A stretch of DNA of 64,000 bases from Pseudohongiella acticola (GCF_001758195.1 NZ_MASR01000001.1:1054001-1118000); one strand, 5' to 3'. Positions 1 to 13,115 are shown, numbered from the stretch's first letter. The notes: generated from the sequence alone by a model not told the origin. Program-made: numbers and translations.

Positions 1-834
1 ACGATTGTCTTCGTAATAGGGCTCGGCGACCGGCCTGTCTTTGATGTAATCCATATTGCCGCCGAGGCGATCTTCCACAACGGCGGTAATGCCGATGCTC
101 AGCTCGCTTGAATCATCCAGATAGAAAAATGCGCGCGGATTCAGCGTCCATCGCTCAAATTGAGGAATAGCTGACAAGCCGACATCCGACGGATCATAGG
201 CAGTGTTTTCGTTCCATGAAGCGAAAAGTGTGGTACCTACCTTGTCGCTGCGCGAAGCGTGAAAAGCACTGGCATCGAGTCCACCCGCCGAGGTTCGATT
301 TAGTAACATGCTGGTCTCTGGCTCGTAATCAGGCACTTTGGTGATCAGATTCACTAAACCCGCTATTGCGCCGCCTCCATACAAGGTAGAAGAGGAGCCC
401 TTGATGACCTCAACTGCCTGCAGATCCAGAGGCGCGATCTGGAGCAACCCAAGTCCACCGGCAAAACCCGAATACAATGGCAAGCCATCGCGCAACATTT
501 GTGTGTAGCGGCCGTCCAGCCCCTGGATACGGATACTCGAGTTAAATGTGGTCGCCGAAGTCTGTTGAACCTGAATGCCGGTGCTTTCATTCAACAACAT
601 CCTGATGTCACCAGGTTTCATGTTCACCTTTTCACCAAGCTCTTCACCCGAGATTAATTCCACTCGTGTTGGCAAATCTTCCAATGAACGACGGCTTCGG
701 GTAGAGGTCACCAGGATTTCTTCGACTGCCTCTTCCTGGGTATCTTCATCATCATCAGATTGGCCATACGCATCAGGTTGAACGATACAAAATACTAATA
801 CTCCACACACTAACGGGGACCAAAAAGACTGCAT
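1..834 (-). CDS. TonB-dependent outer-membrane receptor, N-terminal part (runs off the window)
   Basis: The reading frame is open from an ATG at 834 to the left edge, giving 278 residues of N-terminus. Residues 1-25 form a signal peptide. An acidic linker and a TonB-box-like EEILVTS follow at about 38-44, then a plug domain (about 50-160) with the typical pattern RIQGLDGRYTQMLRDGLP, GSSSTLYGGGAIAGLVNLIT. The beta-barrel begins after that and is cut off. Such receptors import metal chelates or other scarce ligands using TonB energy. The gene is divergent from a CadR/PbrR-like regulator, and the promoter between them points at this gene (see 933-963). This suggests metal-responsive expression; the ligand is unknown. 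Confidence 0.93.
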   Translation of the reverse strand, partial: MQSFWSPLVCGVLVFCIVQPDAYGQSDDDEDTQEEAVEEILVTSTRSRRSLEDLPTRVELISGEELGEKVNMKPGDIRMLLNESTGIQVQQTSATTFNSSIRIQGLDGRYTQMLRDGLPLYSGFAGGLGLLQIAPLDLQAVEVIKGSSSTLYGGGAIAGLVNLITKVPDYEPETSMLLNRTSAGGLDASAFHASRSDKVGTTLFASWNENTAYDPSDVGLSAIPQFERWTLNPRAFFYLDDSSELSIGITAVVEDRLGGNMDYIKDRPVAEPYYEDNR

Positions 835-932
835 GATAAGAGCTCCTTTATGAACTGCAATTTTGGCTGACATCTGAATCAATGATGGAGGAGTCAGCTT
901 TGTAGAACGCCGCTTTGGTGGCAATGGCCGAC

Positions 933-963
933 ATTTAAAACCCTGTAGCTACTCCAGGGTCAA
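933..963 (-). promoter_or_regulatory. MerR-type metal-responsive promoter/operator facing the TonB receptor
   Basis: On the minus strand there is a -35 TTGACC (958-963) and a -10 TTAAAT (933-938) separated by exactly 19 bp. That over-long spacer is the hallmark of MerR-family promoters. A dyad with arms ACCCTG (940-945) and CAGGGT (955-960) fills the spacer, as at known pbrA and cadA promoters. The regulator encoded at 998 is the obvious ligand. The second cadR locus in this window (50216-50246) has the same -35, spacer length and -10. Confidence 0.88.
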
Positions 964-997
964 TAGGGTATTATCTGGAAAAATTATAGAGGTGAGC

Positions 998-1429
998 ATG
1001 CGGATAGGACAGCTAAGCCAAGCAACTGGCATAGGGATTGAAACAATTCGCTACTATGAGAAAGTTGGGTTGCTGCCCGACCCTGCACGATTGCCGAATG
1101 GTTATCGCGATTATGGCCCTGGGCACCTGGACAGATTGGCATTCATTCGCCAATGCCGCTCTCTGGATATATCAATCGCTGATATAGCGCGTTTGCTCGA
1201 TTTTCGACATGGTAGTCCAACAGATTGCGATGCGATCAATCAGCTGGTCGATGAACATCTGGCTCAGATTCGTACTCAAATTGTCAGCATGCGTGCGCTA
1301 GAGAGCCAGCTCATTGAGTTGCGTAAACGCTGTTCAAAAGGAAAGAGAACGCCTGATTGCGGTATTCTCAATGAATTGACAACCTCAGCCCGTGGCAAAA
1401 TGGCAATCAAACGGTTCCCTTCACATTGA
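998..1429 (+). CDS. MerR-family transcriptional regulator, CadR/PbrR-like
   Basis: This is a metal sensor of the Cd/Pb/Zn branch of the MerR family, about 143 residues. The N-terminus (MRIGQLSQATGI, then ETIRYYEKVGLLPDP) is the winged helix-turn-helix. A dimerisation helix follows. The metal-site cysteines are all present: one in PTDCDA (near residue 77), one in KRCSKG and one in DCGIL near the C-terminus, the three-cysteine pattern of CadR/PbrR. I chose the ATG at 998 over the GTG at 992 because GAGGTG sits at proper distance and homologues begin MRIGQL. It would bind the dyad at 940-960 and control the divergent TonB receptor. The czc block on the other side is convergent. Confidence 0.9.
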   Translation: MRIGQLSQATGIGIETIRYYEKVGLLPDPARLPNGYRDYGPGHLDRLAFIRQCRSLDISIADIARLLDFRHGSPTDCDAINQLVDEHLAQIRTQIVSMRALESQLIELRKRCSKGKRTPDCGILNELTTSARGKMAIKRFPSH

Positions 1430-1476
1430 TTAGCAACTGATCAACCTCACAGCCAATCACAGTCTATGGTGTCATT

Positions 1477-2385
1477 CTATCCGTGCCCATATATCTTGGT
1501 ATCCTGGTGACAGTGATCAGGGTGTTCAAACTCCAGCGTGGAATGCCGTATGTTGAACTCCGCCTCCAGCGCCTTTTTTAGCCGATGTTTGGTCTGCTCA
1601 AACTGATCCCAGGCGCCGGCATCAATGACTACATGAGCGTCTAGCGAGGCTTCATGCTCACCCATTTGCCAGCAATGCACATGATGAACATCAACCACGC
1701 CTTCGATCCTGGTGAGTACCTGAATGACAGCGTCCGTATCAATATTCAAAGGGCTCCCCAACATCAATGTTCTGATACTTCCACCGATTTCTGTCAGGCC
1801 AAGATAAAGAATATAGCTTGCGATGACGATGGTGATGACAGGGTCAACCCAACGCAGGTCGTAGAGCAGGATGAAAACACCGCCAATGATCACGGCGACT
1901 GATGCGAGCGCATCGGACAGATTATGCAGAAACAGCGCACGGATGTTGACGCTGTCTTTCTGCATTGAATAGGTGAGTAAGGCTGTCAGCGCATCCACGG
2001 CCAGAGCAATACCGCCCAGCCAGATGACCCACCAACCTTTGACTTCCGGGGGATCCAGTATCCGCATGCCACCTTCGTATATCAGGTACATCCCGATGAT
2101 AATCAAGGTGGTGTAGTTTATCAGGGCTGCAACTACCTCAATTCGCCCATACCCAAAGGTCATCCTGGCGTCCGCCGGGCGACGCGAAATTTTCCGGGCG
2201 GCAAACGCAATGACCAGCGCTGCCATGTCCGAAAAGTTATGCAAGGCATCGGCAATAAGCGCCAGGCTGCCGGCAAAAATACCGCCCCCGATTTGCGCAA
2301 ACGTCAGAATAGCATTGGCCCAGATGGCGATGGCAACGCGCTTATCCTTCGATTCCGGGGACATATGGTTGTGTTCGTGACTCAT
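1477..2385 (-). CDS. czcD: Cation diffusion facilitator (CzcD/ZitB-like Zn/Co/Cd exporter)
   Basis: A 302-residue inner-membrane antiporter that exports Zn, Cd or Co from cytoplasm to periplasm. It starts with a His-rich tail (MSHEHNHM) and has six predicted membrane segments. The canonical transport-site pairs are visible: HNFSD in TM2 and HNLSD in TM5, the HxxxD/HxxxD zinc arrangement. A cytosolic ferredoxin-like C-terminal domain (VHHVHCWQMGEHEASLDAHV) and a His-containing tail complete the family pattern. It is the last gene of the first czc operon, 63 bp downstream of czcA on the same strand. It would feed the periplasmic pool that CzcCBA then expels. Confidence 0.93.
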   Translation of the reverse strand: MSHEHNHMSPESKDKRVAIAIWANAILTFAQIGGGIFAGSLALIADALHNFSDMAALVIAFAARKISRRPADARMTFGYGRIEVVAALINYTTLIIIGMYLIYEGGMRILDPPEVKGWWVIWLGGIALAVDALTALLTYSMQKDSVNIRALFLHNLSDALASVAVIIGGVFILLYDLRWVDPVITIVIASYILYLGLTEIGGSIRTLMLGSPLNIDTDAVIQVLTRIEGVVDVHHVHCWQMGEHEASLDAHVVIDAGAWDQFEQTKHRLKKALEAEFNIRHSTLEFEHPDHCHQDTKIYGHG

Positions 2386-2448
2386 TGGATCACCCTCGTC
2401 CTAGTCGCTGGAAAATTGCCCCCGGCAAGGTCGCTAGGGGCAAAGCAA

Positions 2449-6581
<4,133 letters not shown>

Positions 6582-6596
6582 AGTGATTGTCCTTTT

Positions 6597-7892
6597 TCAG
6601 CGATCAGCCAGCGGCTGGGCTGTCAGTTGTTCGATCAAGGCCTGGTTCAGCAGTGCTGTTGCCGCGGTGTCGACCAGAGCACGCTGTGCGGCGAGTAATT
6701 CACGTTGTGCGGCCATCCATTCCACATAGCTGTAGCGCCCGCTTTCATAAGCTTCGCGGGTTTGAGTTAGCGCCTCGCTCAGATCAGGTAGCATCTCGTT
6801 GCGGATCCGCTCCACGGCGGCTATGCTTTGCTGCCTTTGTTGATAGGCATCAAACAGATATGAATGCAGGTTCAGCAGCGTGGTCTCGCGTCGATACCTG
6901 ACTTCGTCGCGGGCCGCTCGTGCCGCGCGTACTTCGCCACGGTTACGTTGGACTGGGAACAGTGGCACGGAAAATCCAGCTGTAAATGCGAAGTCATCAG
7001 TATCTTCCCTGCGTCGGACACCCACTTGCCAGCCAATGTCGCTTTCGGACTGGCTACGGGCCAGTTGAATCTCTGCTTCGCGCACTCGCTGTTCACTGGC
7101 ATAGACCTGAATGGCAGGGCTGTCGCTGACGCGCTGGAACAAGGACTCAAAACTGTCGGAAGACCCGAATTGAAACAGATCACCCTGCAACTGACCGAAC
7201 TCTACCGAAGTGTCCCCCCACAACAGAGCCAGTGCCATCTTTCGGCTAACCAGCTCCGATTGCAGGCGTGACTGTTCAATCTGCCTTTGCGTCAGCGCAG
7301 CCCTGGCCCGCAATACCTCAGCCTGGGATGTAGCGCCCTGATTGGCACGCCGGGTAACGATATCAAGTGTCGACTGAGCCAGTGAAATTGCATCAGCGGC
7401 AAGTTGAAGTTTCTCCTGCAATGCCAGGGTGGCAACAAAACGCTGAGTGACTTGCCCCAGCAGGTCAAGGGTTTCGGCCCGACGTTCCGCCTCTACAAGT
7501 TCTCGCCGCGAATCGACTGCACTGACTCGTGCCTGCCGCTGCCCGCCAAGTTCAAGAGTTGACGACAGTGTCAGGGTAAGCTCCGCGCCCACCAGGCCGC
7601 GCGCATCGGCGGTACCAAGAAAGTTCTCGACCTCTGCACCGACTTCCAGTGCCGGGTTCAGGTTGGCCGTTATTCGGCGTCCCTGAAGCCCATCAAGACG
7701 CAGGTCAAAGACCTGTAACCGCGGGTTTTGCGCCATGGTGCGGGACATGGCATCGCTCAGGGTGAGCGTGCTATCTGCCGCGTGGACGGCGGTGACATTG
7801 AGCGGATATACAATAACCGCCCACAACAATAGGTAAAAAATACGATACGACAATGCGCATCTCCCCGCATACACGGGCAATTTGGCAGGCAT
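6597..7892 (-). CDS. czcC: CzcC-type outer-membrane efflux protein (TolC family), copy 1
   Basis: A 431-residue TolC-like channel that completes the CzcCBA tripartite pump. The start is preceded by GTAGGAG. A long signal sequence ends near AVHAA at about residue 39. Two internally repeated OEP units with long alpha-helices follow (LDLLGQVTQRFVATLALQEKL; QSIAAVERIRNEMLPDLSEA). A typical AYESGRYSYVEWMAAQRELLAAQ block lies near the C-terminus. It is the second gene of the operon, after the small His-rich protein at 7956-8300. The paralogue at 46115 shares the same domain order and the AYESGRYSYLEWM signature. Confidence 0.94.
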   Translation of the reverse strand: MPAKLPVYAGRCALSYRIFYLLLWAVIVYPLNVTAVHAADSTLTLSDAMSRTMAQNPRLQVFDLRLDGLQGRRITANLNPALEVGAEVENFLGTADARGLVGAELTLTLSSTLELGGQRQARVSAVDSRRELVEAERRAETLDLLGQVTQRFVATLALQEKLQLAADAISLAQSTLDIVTRRANQGATSQAEVLRARAALTQRQIEQSRLQSELVSRKMALALLWGDTSVEFGQLQGDLFQFGSSDSFESLFQRVSDSPAIQVYASEQRVREAEIQLARSQSESDIGWQVGVRRREDTDDFAFTAGFSVPLFPVQRNRGEVRAARAARDEVRYRRETTLLNLHSYLFDAYQQRQQSIAAVERIRNEMLPDLSEALTQTREAYESGRYSYVEWMAAQRELLAAQRALVDTAATALLNQALIEQLTAQPLADR

Positions 7893-7955
7893 GAGAATGC
7901 TCCTACGAAAGTCTGAAAAACAGCTATTCCCTGATCAGGGAAGATATAAGCAGTG

Positions 7956-8300
7956 TCAGGCGATCGGAGGGCGCAGCAGTGGGGGGTGGATGCCTTTCAG
8001 CAAGCTGGCTCGATAAACCAGTACAACTGAAGCTTCGGCAATAGCAGGAAGAGATGTCTGTGGTATCACCAACCCCATATGGAAACAGTTATGGTTGTGA
8101 TGACAATCAGCGCTGGAGTGATGAGACTCGTTTTGAGAAGAATTGCTTTTGTGCACTTCTCTTTCGATATCAGCCGACGCCAACGAGTGCTCATGGTGCG
8201 GTGCTGACGCGTGGTGAAGCTGCTCTTCATAGGCAATAGAAACCAGTGACTGCAAAGCAATCATTAGCGTTATTGCGATAATGAAACAGCGTTTAATCAT
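7956..8300 (-). CDS. Small His-rich exported protein, CzcI-like position, copy 1
   Basis: A 114-residue secreted or membrane-anchored protein. The ATG at 8300 follows GGTGGAG, so I prefer it to the GTG at 8309. An N-terminal hydrophobic segment (about residues 2-20) resembles a signal peptide. The middle is very rich in His (HHASAPHHEH, HHSSADCHHNHNCFH), a likely Zn/Co/Cd-binding stretch. It ends PPLLRPPIA. A protein in the equivalent place before the second czc operon (47503) is only weakly similar in the middle but ends FSPFRPPIA, so the C-terminal RPPIA is conserved. By position and composition it resembles CzcI-type regulators or chaperones of czc operons; the exact role is not established here. 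Confidence 0.75.
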   Translation of the reverse strand: MIKRCFIIAITLMIALQSLVSIAYEEQLHHASAPHHEHSLASADIEREVHKSNSSQNESHHSSADCHHNHNCFHMGLVIPQTSLPAIAEASVVLVYRASLLKGIHPPLLRPPIA

Positions 8301-8463
8301 AAACTCCACCTAAACACAATCGTGAGTCTAACAGAACCACAATACTAAAGAAAGATCTCCAAATTCTACACGATTCCTGCAGGCGGGTTTTGACCCAGCC
8401 TTGAGTGCTGGTAATAAGGTCGTCGACGACGACACATTTCTGTTTATAATGAATAAGGGTTGA

Positions 8464-9054
8464 ACTCATGTAGATCATGCACGAGAATCGCGAGCACTCA
8501 AATGGTTGTTAGGTATCAACGCGGCTAAGTTTGCTCTAGAGTTAGCAGTCGTCTGGATAGCGTAGTCTACTGGCTTGATCGTAGATTCGTTAGATATGTT
8601 CGCAGATGCCGCAGTTTACGGGCTGGCACTATATGCAGTGGGGCGCGCCAGCAGCTTGAAGTTACATGCAGCCCATCTGCCGGGCCTTTTACAGATGCTG
8701 CTCGCGTTGAGCGTACTTAGTGAGGTCGTGCGACGTTTCTTTTTGTGTAGTGAGGATGTTTCCGGATTGATGACAGGCTTTCGGGTGCAAGCGTTAACAG
8801 CCAACATCGCTTGTCTCACAATAATCCATCGCGAAAAAATCAGCGGCTCACATATGAATGCCAACTGGATTTTCTCGCCCAATGACTTTATCGCCAATTA
8901 TGGCGCCATTCTCGCCGGTGTGTTGGTCTGGCCAGTATCAAGTTATCCAGACATGGTGATTGGTTTTATTATTGGTTTCATCGTATTAAACGGTGCCTGA
9001 CGCATTCTTCAGCTTAAAAATTATCACGTTGGACATTTTTACGTGCTTCTATGA
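8464..9054 (+). pseudogene. Decayed HMA-CDF cation transporter, copy 1 (transporter domain only)
   Basis: In frame this stretch reads RALKWLLGIN, then a TAG stop, then STGLIVDSLDMFADAAVYGLALYAVG and onward to FIVLNGA, a TGA stop, and RILQLK. It aligns end to end with the membrane part of the intact protein at 49286 (RWLLGINALLF, STGLIGESLDNFADAAVYG, GIVLNGARRILALKG). Two nonsense codons (near 8563 and at 8998-9000) and loss of the N-terminal HMA domain make it non-functional. It lies divergent from the first czc operon. It is probably a relic of an ISPpu12-like passenger gene, although I found no flanking inverted repeats. Confidence 0.85.
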
Positions 9055-9182
9055 TGAGCACTACCTTGAACAACACGTTAATTCCCCCGTTTACAATAGA
9101 ACCATCAAGCGGGGCGTAAATATCCCTTAATTGAGGACTCGATAGGCTGCCTGTGTAGATCGTGTCGAATCGTGTTTGACAG

Positions 9183-9293
9183 CTAGAGCCTAGATAGAGA
9201 AAAGGGTTCGGCGATTTCGACCACACCCGCACCTGCAACAACGGAGGTGGCTCCTATCAGGAACCGGCGCCGAGGCTCATTCTCTTCAGTCAT
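9183..9293 (-). pseudogene. Possible truncated Rieske (PetA-like) N-terminus with twin-arginine signal
   Basis: A 36-codon frame from an ATG at 9293 reads MTEENEPRRRFLIGATSVVAGAG. This closely resembles the twin-arginine signal anchor of ubiquinol-cytochrome c reductase iron-sulfur subunits (RRRFL followed by a GATSVVGGxG-like helix). The similarity fades after about residue 24 and the frame stops at 9183, with no Rieske cysteine/histidine boxes following. I read it as a 5' gene fragment left by rearrangement. It could instead be a very short exported peptide. Confidence 0.45.
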
Positions 9294-9300
9294 TTCATGC

Positions 9301-11661
9301 CTATCCTCTGTTTATTTGCTGCCTTACCACTGTGGCAATGGACTGCGCATCAGACTGATTCGCTCGTAATAAACCTGACGTATCCAAAGTGCCGCCTTGA
9401 TTGCAGTATCCAAAAGCGATACATCGATCAACGCCAAGATCCAGAGGGCGGCAGACACCGAGCAATATTTCCGGTCGCAGGTGTGATACAAAAATTCGCA
9501 AACGAATGTCATCGGGAAACAGGCTCGTGTGGGCAGCCACATCGCTGACATAAGTCTGCTCATAAAGGTCTCGCGGTTGGCGAAAGCGACCCGGTTCCAA
9601 CAGGTACGTTATGCGGCATTGAATACCTTGTTTAGACAAAGTGCGTTTTACCTCCTGACAAATGCCTAATTGATAGGCGCCTACCGCGACCAGTTGTACC
9701 GGTGCACCGTCAGTCTTATCCAACGTCAATGCGCCCTGCTCTGCCAACTGGGCTGCCTGCTTGGGTGTGAATACTGTAACAACGTCATTTTTGGGAATCG
9801 TCATCCCCCAGATTTGACCCTGGGTCTGGTAACAGGCATCGAGGCAGGCGACAGCACTATTGGCATCGGCGGGATACACAACTCTCGCCATATCGCTCAT
9901 TTCCCCCAGCAGTACCTCGCCAAAGGCGGAATCCTGATGGGATTGTTCATTCTTTCCGTTCTCCCATAGATGCGAGGTGGCAATCACCGGCACCGACAGC
10001 CAGCCCGGCGGTCGCCCCAGCGCTTTTTGATGGCGCGCAAAAATGATTTCCTGGCGCACTGCACCGATCATTTTCATGGCGAAGGCTTCATAGCTCACCA
10101 CCAGGTTCAGACCGCCTTTGTTTCCCAGCGCCGCGTTTACGACCGCCTCTTCATTGAGTGCGGTAATCACCGAGCCGTGAATGGATTCGGCCACACCCTG
10201 TTCTGGCTTCAGCACCCGGTGCTTGAGCAAATCCAGTGTCTTGCCCATCCGGTTGCTACTCAGCTCATCCGGGTTGCCGATACGGACCCGCCTATCGGGA
10301 TTACCAAGGTGCCATTCGCAGAATCGCGCGTCCACCGCTGCCATCGGCGATATCGGGTCGCCCTCGGTTTGCCATTGTGGTTCTGTGGGAGATTGAAGCA
10401 TGACGTTGCGCATACACAGGGCATGATGTTTTTCTGATACGCGATTATCGGCCTCATGCTGCGCAATTTGTGAGATAGCCAGTTCCAGCTCACTTCGCGG
10501 AAGAAATAATTTGGCCGCATGTTCGTTAAACAAGTTGCGGGAGTGTTCATCAATACCGGGGTTACCCGGTAGGGGCGTGCCGTGGGCGGCATTGGTACCG
10601 GCACCGTAAAAGCCGTAGCCTTTTTCTGTTTCCGCTATTAGGTAAGGCAGCTTCACCGGATAGTGCATATGGCCTTCACGGATGTGCGCGCTGCAGGCTT
10701 CCAGCCGCGCTTCGGATTCAAAAATACCCCAGACAAACGCCGCCGGATCACGCCCGTCGATGGCGATGGGGTGAAAATCATTGTGTTCCAGATGTTCGTA
10801 AAACCAGGACAAACCACCTTGCTGATACATTGTGGAACGCTGGTCAATGCGCCTGCCATTGGCAATCATCACCGGTGTCACCAGCCCGCAATCCTCGGCG
10901 CGCCACCAGCGGCTGGCCCAGTCGCTACCGCGCTGTTCTTCAAAGGCACCGTCACTTAAAAACGCCACTAGCCTTTCGCCGGATAAGGGCATATGCACGT
11001 ATTGCAGTTCAGCGAAGCCCAAATAGCCGCCCTCAATCAGGCCACCGGCGGTGTGAGGACTCACATGGCTACCCAGAGGAACGCCGGGGCGACCATCATC
11101 CGTTTTGGCGTAGCTGTAAAAATCCTGCGCTAGCTGTGTCAGCCCCTGTTCACTCAACGGATAGCGTTCAGACTGCTCCGGATAGAGGTTTTGCAACAGC
11201 ACGTTGACCGAATCGATGGCGGCCACACAGTGCCCTTGTCCCATCAACCAACTGCGGGTGATACCGGCCAGGCGATTGGCAGCCATATAGCCCACATAGG
11301 CAGGCACCATATTCAGGGAGCCGCCGGTATGCCCCTGAGGGTTAGTTTTAAAATCTGATGGCCCGAGTGCGCTGCCGCTGAAATCCACTCTGTTGCTATA
11401 GGTCATATGCACCACCAACCACATGGACGCGCTGGCAAGGCGATCTGCGGCAGACAATATATCCAGCACTTCATCGATCTGTTTAAACCGTCCTGTACAC
11501 AGCAGTTGCTGGCAAAGATCGAACACTCTCACCTGCGTTTCGTCCCGGTGTTGGATCACACCATAACCTTCCGCCCAGCGCGCAAAGGAAGGATAGGTAT
11601 CTCGATATAACTTTGCCCGCTGTTGTGTCCGATGATCGTTTTGTTGATCTATGGCATACAT
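9301..11661 (-). CDS. Phosphoketolase-family thiamine-diphosphate enzyme (divergent)
   Basis: A 786-residue protein of phosphoketolase length and layout. Phosphoketolases use thiamine diphosphate and phosphate to split xylulose-5-P or fructose-6-P into acetyl-phosphate plus a triose- or tetrose-phosphate. Supporting segments are GPSDFKTNPQGHTGGSLNMVPAYVGYMAANR, GSHVSPHTAGGLIEGGYLG, LSDGAFEEQRGSDWA (in place of the usual GDGEAETG thiamine-diphosphate motif) and MIANGRRIDQRS (in place of LHLNGYKI). The changed cofactor motif puts it in a divergent branch; such proteins are sometimes annotated as xylulose-5-phosphate 3-epimerase, so substrate and reaction need caution. Acetate kinase lies 36 bp upstream in the same transcript, which favours the acetyl-phosphate route. 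Confidence 0.8.
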   Translation of the reverse strand: MYAIDQQNDHRTQQRAKLYRDTYPSFARWAEGYGVIQHRDETQVRVFDLCQQLLCTGRFKQIDEVLDILSAADRLASASMWLVVHMTYSNRVDFSGSALGPSDFKTNPQGHTGGSLNMVPAYVGYMAANRLAGITRSWLMGQGHCVAAIDSVNVLLQNLYPEQSERYPLSEQGLTQLAQDFYSYAKTDDGRPGVPLGSHVSPHTAGGLIEGGYLGFAELQYVHMPLSGERLVAFLSDGAFEEQRGSDWASRWWRAEDCGLVTPVMIANGRRIDQRSTMYQQGGLSWFYEHLEHNDFHPIAIDGRDPAAFVWGIFESEARLEACSAHIREGHMHYPVKLPYLIAETEKGYGFYGAGTNAAHGTPLPGNPGIDEHSRNLFNEHAAKLFLPRSELELAISQIAQHEADNRVSEKHHALCMRNVMLQSPTEPQWQTEGDPISPMAAVDARFCEWHLGNPDRRVRIGNPDELSSNRMGKTLDLLKHRVLKPEQGVAESIHGSVITALNEEAVVNAALGNKGGLNLVVSYEAFAMKMIGAVRQEIIFARHQKALGRPPGWLSVPVIATSHLWENGKNEQSHQDSAFGEVLLGEMSDMARVVYPADANSAVACLDACYQTQGQIWGMTIPKNDVVTVFTPKQAAQLAEQGALTLDKTDGAPVQLVAVGAYQLGICQEVKRTLSKQGIQCRITYLLEPGRFRQPRDLYEQTYVSDVAAHTSLFPDDIRLRIFVSHLRPEILLGVCRPLDLGVDRCIAFGYCNQGGTLDTSGLLRANQSDAQSIATVVRQQINRG

Positions 11662-11697
11662 GGAATTTCCTCAATCAGTCAACGACTGAAATTCATT

Positions 11698-12840
11698 CTA
11701 AAAAGAAAAGTGGTGTTGTATGGAGCGCAACATAGAATCCGCCTCATCGGCGGCCACCACCCAACACTGCACTGGTGATGCTGGTTGCGATAAAATCAGT
11801 GGTAAAGCAGACTGAACCAGAGGCTCTTTTAATGCAATACCCAAGTGGGAAAGACCGGACAACAAGCGGCAGCAAATATCGACGTTGTTTTCCGCAATAC
11901 CGCCGCTAAGCACGATACCGTCCAGCCCGCCCAGAATGGCGAAATACGCGCCCAGTGTTTTCTGGAATCGATAACGGAAAAAATCAAACGCCAGCTGGTG
12001 TTGAAACTGTTCGCTCGCAAACAAATCCGCCATGTTATCGATTCCGCCGGACAAACCCCGCCAGCCGGATTCGCAATTGAGAACCCTGTCGGTATCCTCG
12101 GGCGTCCAACCCTCCTGCCACTGCAACCAGGTCAGCAAACCGGGATCGATATCTCCGCTGCGCGTGCGCATCAACAACCCTTCATTGGGCGTAAAGCCCA
12201 TGGTGGTATCGACTGGTTTGCCGTCGCGGATGGCGGCCATGGAACAGCCGCTTCCCAGTTGCGCAGTCACCAGGGTGTAGTGTTCGGCCTTGGGCTTCAC
12301 TGCCTCCCAGTGTTTGACCATGGACTCATGAGCAAAACCGTGAAACCCGTAACGGCGTAATCGATATTTCTCAGTGAGTGCGACGGATAGTCCATAAATC
12401 TGTGACAGCACCGGCAGGTCGCTGAAAAACTCACTATCGAAAACCGCAAAAACGGGAATGGAAAATCGGGTATTCCGAAGCTGCTCAATCAGTTCAATGG
12501 CCGCCTTATTGTGCAGTGGCGCCAGTGGTATCAGGGTTTGCAGTTGCCGAAAGTTATCGTCGTTGATGGGGAGAGGTTTAAGATATTCAGAGCCCCCGTG
12601 TACGACTCTGATAATCACCGCGCGAACATCATGATTTGTCAGCACATCGGTCAGCCAAGGGGGCGCGCCAGGATAAGTCTGCGCAGCTGATTGGCCGACA
12701 CCTGCTTGCCCAATAGCAACAGGCACCGTTGCACCCGCATATTCAAGCGCCGAGACGTTATGCGTGCTCCACTTGATGGATGAACTACCCGGATTCAACA
12801 CCAACAGAACCGGTTTGTCATAGCGCGGCAAACTGCTCAT
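11698..12840 (-). CDS. ackA: Acetate kinase family protein
   Basis: A 380-residue ASKHA-fold kinase that would convert acetyl-phosphate plus ADP to acetate plus ATP. Visible motifs are LVLNPGSSSIKWS at the N-terminus (phosphate-binding), FAVFDSEFFSDLP (usually VAVFDTAFH), RRYGFHGFAHE, AQLGSGCSMAAI and GFTPNEGLLMRTRSGDIDPG, and SGGIAENN near the end. The first Asn of NPGSSSIK and the RTRSGD block are intact. Several positions differ from standard AckA, so it is a divergent branch. It sits directly before the phosphoketolase-family gene, a pairing that turns pentose phosphate into acetate and ATP. Confidence 0.88.
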   Translation of the reverse strand: MSSLPRYDKPVLLVLNPGSSSIKWSTHNVSALEYAGATVPVAIGQAGVGQSAAQTYPGAPPWLTDVLTNHDVRAVIIRVVHGGSEYLKPLPINDDNFRQLQTLIPLAPLHNKAAIELIEQLRNTRFSIPVFAVFDSEFFSDLPVLSQIYGLSVALTEKYRLRRYGFHGFAHESMVKHWEAVKPKAEHYTLVTAQLGSGCSMAAIRDGKPVDTTMGFTPNEGLLMRTRSGDIDPGLLTWLQWQEGWTPEDTDRVLNCESGWRGLSGGIDNMADLFASEQFQHQLAFDFFRYRFQKTLGAYFAILGGLDGIVLSGGIAENNVDICCRLLSGLSHLGIALKEPLVQSALPLILSQPASPVQCWVVAADEADSMLRSIQHHFSF

Positions 12841-12851
12841 CAGCTGGATAA

Positions 12852-13115
12852 TCAGTCGGATGACTGCAAGCGGTTATAAATGGCCGCCAGCAACCACCCG
12901 GCGATACCCGCTACCACGAACCAGGCCACCAGCCCGATAACGACACCAGTGAGAGTCAAGTGCCAACCCATCTCATTCAGTTGCATATGCACCATTTCTC
13001 CGGACATGGACAACATCATGGAAGGCATTAACATCACCAGCAGACTGCAAGCCAGCCACAGTATCGCCGCGGTAATCGCGCTGGCCATCCCGAATTTGAA
13101 CGCATTAAGTGTCAT
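12852..13115 (-). CDS. DUF5676-type small membrane protein
   Basis: An 87-residue protein with two predicted transmembrane helices (about residues 10-35 and 52-78) joined by a Met-rich loop (MLMPSMMLSMSGEMVHMQLNEMG). The C-terminus GWLLAAIYNRLQ fits the DUF5676 pattern. Its function is unknown. It sits 11 bp upstream of acetate kinase on the same strand, inside the metal/nucleotide array. The Met-rich loop could contact copper, but that is inference. Confidence 0.8.
   Translation of the reverse strand: MTLNAFKFGMASAITAAILWLACSLLVMLMPSMMLSMSGEMVHMQLNEMGWHLTLTGVVIGLVAWFVVAGIAGWLLAAIYNRLQSSD

Noticed and set aside
8400-9100. ISL3-type inverted repeats around the first dead HMA-CDF copy
   Set aside because: I looked for the AATGGTTGAT core near both relic copies; only an unrelated AATGGTTGTT inside the coding relic was seen.
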